A DNA stretch of 64,000 nt from Ctenosaura bakeri (taxonomy: Eukaryota > Chordata > Lepidosauria > Squamata > Iguanidae): positions 434,001 through 498,000 of the forward strand of contig CAOLHI010000609.1 of assembly GCA_948474755.1 (NCBI GenBank), written 5' to 3'. Of the stretch, positions 60,269 to 64,000 are shown piece after piece (the first letter of the stretch is position 1; each line of letters starts with the position of its first letter). Under the pieces are notes generated by a model. That model made no database searches. It was given only the letters and a program-made list of their open reading frames with translations, and had not been told where the DNA came from. The position numbers were made by a program, and so were the translations under genes.

Positions 60269-60417
60269 TTTGTTTTCCCCTTTTTTTACAAATCCCAGGA
60301 GAAGTAGCCATTCTCACTCAAAGTTCACATGACCAGTGAGAGCACGGTAAACTCAGGAACTTTTCTACTGTGTCTACTGATGCTGAGAGGCACCATTTGG
60401 AGGTCTAAAAAATGTTT

Positions 60418-60960
60418 TATTGGAGAAAATCACAAACACACACAGAAGATTTAAGCAGTCTCACAAACATTCAAGGCTAATGAAGGGAAAGGAGAGAAAG
60501 GTTGGATAGTAAGGAGATTTTGGGATGAAGTGGGCAATAGTTACTGTTCCAGAAGAAGATGATTGAGGTGAAGTGTGGCTCCGACTAGGGTGTCTGAGGG
60601 CAGTACAATGAATAGGAGTCTGGGGGCCCTCAAGCAGCATAACACACCGATATATGTCCAAAGTGCTAGCAAAAGGTCAGGGTCTGAGCCAGGGTTCTAA
60701 GTAACTCTTTTCTGTCCTGAAAGGGTGTATCTTAATTGCTCTCTGGCACATTAGGCAAAGATACCCCGAATGGGCTAATGGTCTTGACTTTGGGAGACAA
60801 AGCATTGATGGAGATCATGATAGCCACTTAATAGCTAGGCAAGTGAGGAAACAAAGGGAAATTTCTGTGGGAAGAGGTTATAGGACATTGGTAATTGGCT
60901 GCCTCATTAGAGTTGTCTTGCTGGCTATTGTTTCCTGAATTTTGGCAATTGATAGCCTTA
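60418..60960. repeat. Unclassified dispersed repeat R, copy 2
   Basis: It begins ttttattggagaaaatcac and shares with copy 3 the following cacaaac/cattc stretch. Anchors are gagaaaggttggatagtaag, gtgggcaatagttactgttc, gaatgggctaatggtcttga and ggctattgtttcctgaattt. No ORF of note. Confidence 0.6.
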
Positions 60961-61313
60961 TCTCAAACCCATTCTTTATGAATTTATGACCTGGCCATGT
61001 TGATGTCATCTGCCTAAGCACAATGTTCCCAGTCAGATTCCCTTTCCACTTGATGTTCAGTGTATGATTTATATTTTGTGCCAATTAAATAATATTCATC
61101 ACCAATTATACCATATCATGTACAGCATGGTAACACAGTAGGCAAAGACAATTTTGTCTTCCATTGCTTTTAACATGCCTTTTAAAATATTTTTTCTCTT
61201 ATACATTTCTGCTACAGTGATATATTTTGTGTATTTTTAAAACTACTTTGCAAATGCCAATGGAGAGCTGTACAGAAATATTTTAAACAGATAGTGCAAA
61301 TGAGTAAGAACTG
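60961..61313. other. No gene recognised
   Basis: AT-rich spacer with no identifiable element. Confidence 0.4.
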
Positions 61314-61405
61314 GGCCATTTCCACACTAGACTGTTACAGTGCCGTTATTCCACTTTCAACATCCTATGGAATCCTGGAGTTTGCAGTTTAGGGAGGGGG
61401 CCTAT
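61314..61405. mobile_element. MITE family A, left half only
   Basis: It has ggccatttccacactagact, tgccgttattccactttca, tcctggagtttgcagtttag, then unrelated sequence. The right arm is lost. Confidence 0.75.
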
Positions 61406-62026
61406 GGCTCTGCTTAGTATTCCTTCAAAGATTCCACAGAGGGTGGAGGGAACAGTCCCATGAAAGAAGGAAAACAATGTTATTTTTACAAATGACACTT
61501 CAGCTACTCATTTGGGGTTCTGTACAATCACAAAATTCTGCCTTTGTGCATGCCACATAATTTTTTGTTCCCTGCATAGAAGCTTTATAGAATGTCATCT
61601 GCTACATTCAGGTGATGAATTGTCAACCTTTTGAGAGCTAAACAATAACCATTCAAGCAATTTCCCCTATTATTTGACAGAGTGAATTTTTTTCCATGAG
61701 GGCACCTGCACATTACTTCTGAGATTTTGCAACCACCTCTATCTTCAAGGCAGGGATAAGCAAAAATTACATGTAAGTGTATGTATGCATTTATTTAAAG
61801 CATTTGTGCCCTCTTCATCGTTTCCCACTCTACAACTTAGAATATACAAAAGTGCAACACAAAAGGAATGAAGGATGGGGAAGAGGTAGGAAAAGAAAAG
61901 AAAAAGAACCAGTTTTTAATGATATAAGTTTAAGTTTATAGGATTATAACTAATAGATGTGATCCTGCTGTAATATCTGATATGTAGCATTTATTGCAGC
62001 ATTATGTTCTTAACCATATTCCACTG
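61406..62026. other. No gene; possible antisense LINE tail
   Basis: 61783-61870 (tgcatttatttaaagcattt, cctcttcatcgtttcccac) resembles an inverted LINE tail. Otherwise nothing was recognised. Confidence 0.35.
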
Positions 62027-62671
62027 TTAGCAACTATCTGTATGCAGGCAAGGAAGATGGCTCAAAGTACCTGTTTTACCAGGAGTTTTATAGGCTGAAG
62101 GTATGCAGGTGGTGTTCTTGTAGGTATAAGTATGAGTGCATGCTTTGTGGGCAGTCTTGTTGAAATGGTGCCAAAAAGCTAAGAGAAGGGAGGACCAGGC
62201 AGAGAAGAACAATCTGGCCACATGTTTCAGTGGTAATGGTGATATTCTTCCAGGCTGAATTTTTGGAATGAGTGGTAGAATTTTATTGTTGAGCACCTTG
62301 TGGGAGGCCAAATTTGCATTCCATTCTACAGATCCAAAAGAGATCCGTGGCAAAGAGAGAGGTCCTGAGCCTAATAGGGATGTGAAACTATGTCTCACTT
62401 TGCAGTCTGTATTTACTGCCCATGACTTCCTTAACAATAGTCGGCCAGATGGGGCAAGCCTTATAGCCAGGGCATGGACAGTTGACTCTTGGCATGGCTG
62501 AGGAGAAGGTTTGACCCTGGCCTCATTTCGTCCATCATGGACTTCTTGAAAATATGAATAAAGTACAGGTCTACTTACCTTTACTTCTTGGTCCAATGTG
62601 ATTGTGGGTGGAAACTTTTCACACGTTGGTTCTTGACATCTTGGGAATGTCAAAAAGTAGATCAATTTCAT
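62027..62671 (-). other. Unassigned 214-codon ORF (longest in window)
   Basis: It opens at an ATG at 62671 and stops at 62027-62029. The same frame is also open upstream of it (62672-62680s, then one TGA) as far as about 62850. The peptide has blocks such as RPVLYSYFQEVHDGRNEARV and SFTSLLGSGPLSLPRISFGS, with no domain I recognise. A strong donor-like site (aaaggtaagtagacc, inverted) sits inside it near 62575. It could be a decayed retroelement ORF, a chance ORF, or intron next to the exon-like 62708-62795. Confidence 0.2.
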
Positions 62672-62707
62672 TAGGATTCAATTAAATTGTGCAAATATTT
62701 CTGTTAC

Positions 62708-62795
62708 CTGAAACACATGGTATCCTGTGAGGTCTTCTAGCAGTTCCCGTACATCAGCATAAAAAAAGGAAATTAATTGAGTCTGATTATGAGTG
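62708..62795 (-). CDS. Candidate single coding exon (88 nt) of an unidentified gene
   Basis: On the minus strand a pyrimidine-rich tract ending cctcacctcttacag precedes the segment, and cag followed by gtaacag ends it: a good acceptor and an acceptable donor. One frame is open throughout; the other two have stops. The first base completes a codon from an upstream exon, and the last codon is complete. The 29 residues include VRELLEDLTGYHVFQ, acidic and helix-like. I do not recognise the protein. No partner exon was found within the window, and the next possible exon (62573-62640) would stop in the required phase. It could be a chance match in a decayed ORF. Confidence 0.3.
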
Positions 62796-62879
62796 CTGTA
62801 AGAGGTGAGGTAACTAGCAAGAACTTGTAAACAATGTTTAGAGAGTCACTGAGGGAAGAAATCAGTCAGTTGTGGTTTT

Positions 62880-63480
62880 TATTGTGGTTTTGATTGTTTA
62901 TATAATGGAAAAATCAGACAATGACTTAAGATCAACAATCATTCACATACTTACACAGGGCTAACCAAAGAAATAGGGAGGAAAGGTGGACAGTGGAGAT
63001 TTCTGGGTTAAATGGGTGATATTTACCATTCCTGAGAGCAGCAGAAGAAATGTAATATGGCTTAGGCTGGTACCCAAGGACAGGACAAATCAGGATTCAG
63101 GGCAACTGAGTGGATAAAAGCAATTGAGGTACTGTGTTGAGGTGCCCAAAAGTGGAGAGTCTTATAACCCAAATCTACCCTGATGGCAAGGGGTGTAAAT
63201 GGCTCTGTGCCTGAAAAAAATGTAGGTTACAGAGTGGTAAAAGGTGGCTGAAATGATTTGATAGTCTTAATGTGTGAGGGAAAATATGTTGATGATTTTT
63301 GGCATATAATTGACAAATGTTTTGATAACTATATGCCAGCTCTGCTAACTATATGCCAGCTCTGTATTGAGGACAGGAAACGTAACAATGGGACAGATAC
63401 AGGTGAGAGGAACAAGGTGCTTGAGACAATCATTGATTGGTGATAATCTTCCTGCTTCGTGAGCTATTGCTGTCAAAGCT
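62880..63480. repeat. Unclassified dispersed repeat R, copy 3
   Basis: It has tttattgtggttttgattg near its start, then gggaggaaaggtggacagtg, aaatgggtgatatttaccat, atatggcttaggctgg, gaaatgatttgatagtctta and gagctattgctgtcaaagct. It contains a two-copy duplication of aactatatgccagctctg (63325-63364). Confidence 0.55.
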
Positions 63481-64000
63481 GGCAGCAATCCTTTCTGTTT
63501 TGGAATTTCCCAATGACTTCCTGCTTATGATCTCACCAAACCTATGAGGGGGTCATTGGCCTAATCCTCTGTATACATGTCTGACCTTTGTTGCCCTCTT
63601 GACCAGCCTGGCTACCTGATCATAGCAGGGCTAGTTTGATAGCAGCTGATTCCCATATTAGAGTCAATTAAATCATATTTTGCCAGTTTATCATATCAAA
63701 TTTGGGGAGTGTATGGGTCTGCAATATTTCTGTCAAAGGCATTTGTTTCCCCACCTTTCTGGGAGGATTTTGAAGGATTCCCCCCCCTTTTTTTTTTTTT
63801 TAATGAGAGAATAACAAATAGAGTGTTTGTCATCTTTCTGACAGAATTCCAGATATTCCCCTCTCCTTTTCAATTCATACAGATACAGAAATAGTCCATG
63901 GTGAACCTCGATATAAACTTGTTGGGCACAACTTCAGTATTTTGTTGAATGTGTCAGTGCACTGAGAGGAAAAACCAACTTCTCAGCAACAGGAATGTTG
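63481..64000. other. No gene recognised
   Basis: A C/T homopolymer run lies at 63780-63802. Nothing else was identified before the window ends. Confidence 0.4.

Larger units (their letters stand above)
55690..60360 (-). mobile_element. Long antisense CR1 copy with nested insertions
   Basis: Plus-strand order follows an inverted CR1 from its 3' end into ORF2. Segments are 55690-55937, 56348-56770 (atcctttcaactctttaaaa, tgaactgggctgcccaaaac, ctactaaaacccttgaggta), 57840-58092 (aagatgttgaaaaacactgg), 58753-59803 (aagaatatcattggggatct, agctgactggatagtgcttg, attaactgtggctctgagat, ttttgggacaagactgaaac) and 60269-60360 (aaatcccaggagaagtagcc). Four later insertions and a TA microsatellite (58958-58985) break it. 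It is a dead copy; roughly 2 kb of CR1 remain. Confidence 0.85.

Noticed and set aside
62573..62640. Second exon on the minus strand ending in a consensus donor (aaaggtaagt)
   Set aside because: In the phase set by the candidate exon at 62708 it stops after six codons, and the intron would be only about 67 nt.

Overview
The window reads as squamate reptile (probably lizard) nuclear DNA, AT-rich and built almost entirely of old, interspersed repeats. The evidence is the repeat repertoire. There are many tRNA-derived SINEs whose 3' end copies the Bov-B LINE 3' end (the Sauria-SINE arrangement), a Bov-B LINE relic, truncated CR1 LINE 3' ends in both orientations, other CR1/L2-type LINE relics, and many small DNA transposons. 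I recognise no host gene with confidence. The window is best described as intergenic DNA or a long intron. Family names rest on remembered consensus features, not on a database search.

Layout. 1-5.1 kb: two Sauria-type SINEs, one CR1 end, first copy of a palindromic MITE (family A). 5.1-11.6 kb: more family A copies, a Bov-B relic split by a younger LINE tail, and a SINE split by a family A MITE. 11.6-18.4 kb: possible LTR material, CR1, a hAT MITE with 8-bp duplications, a (GAAA)n tract. 18.4-22.4 kb: a MITE (C), a broken mariner transposase and a reverse-transcriptase relic. 22.4-31.5 kb: SINEs, one copy of an unclassified repeat (R), and two copies of GC/CpG-rich MITE B, one inside a SINE. 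31.5-38.2 kb: antisense LINE relic, CR1 in both orientations. 38.2-51.1 kb: a non-LTR RT relic, LINE 3' ends, family A MITEs, SINEs. 51.1-55.6 kb: an 835-bp element (D) with a long internal hairpin. 55.6-60.4 kb: one antisense CR1 copy interrupted by at least four later insertions. 60.4-64 kb: two more copies of repeat R flanking a minus-strand segment that holds the only exon-like sequence I found (62708-62795).

The most coherent system is a group of non-autonomous DNA transposons (A to E). They have unrelated interiors but nearly the same termini (GGCCATTTCTGCAC-like) and 3-bp target duplications. Two insertions, into SINEs at 10.7 and 31.0 kb, show the exact joints. I infer one PIF/Harbinger-like transposase moved all of them; no such transposase is in the window.
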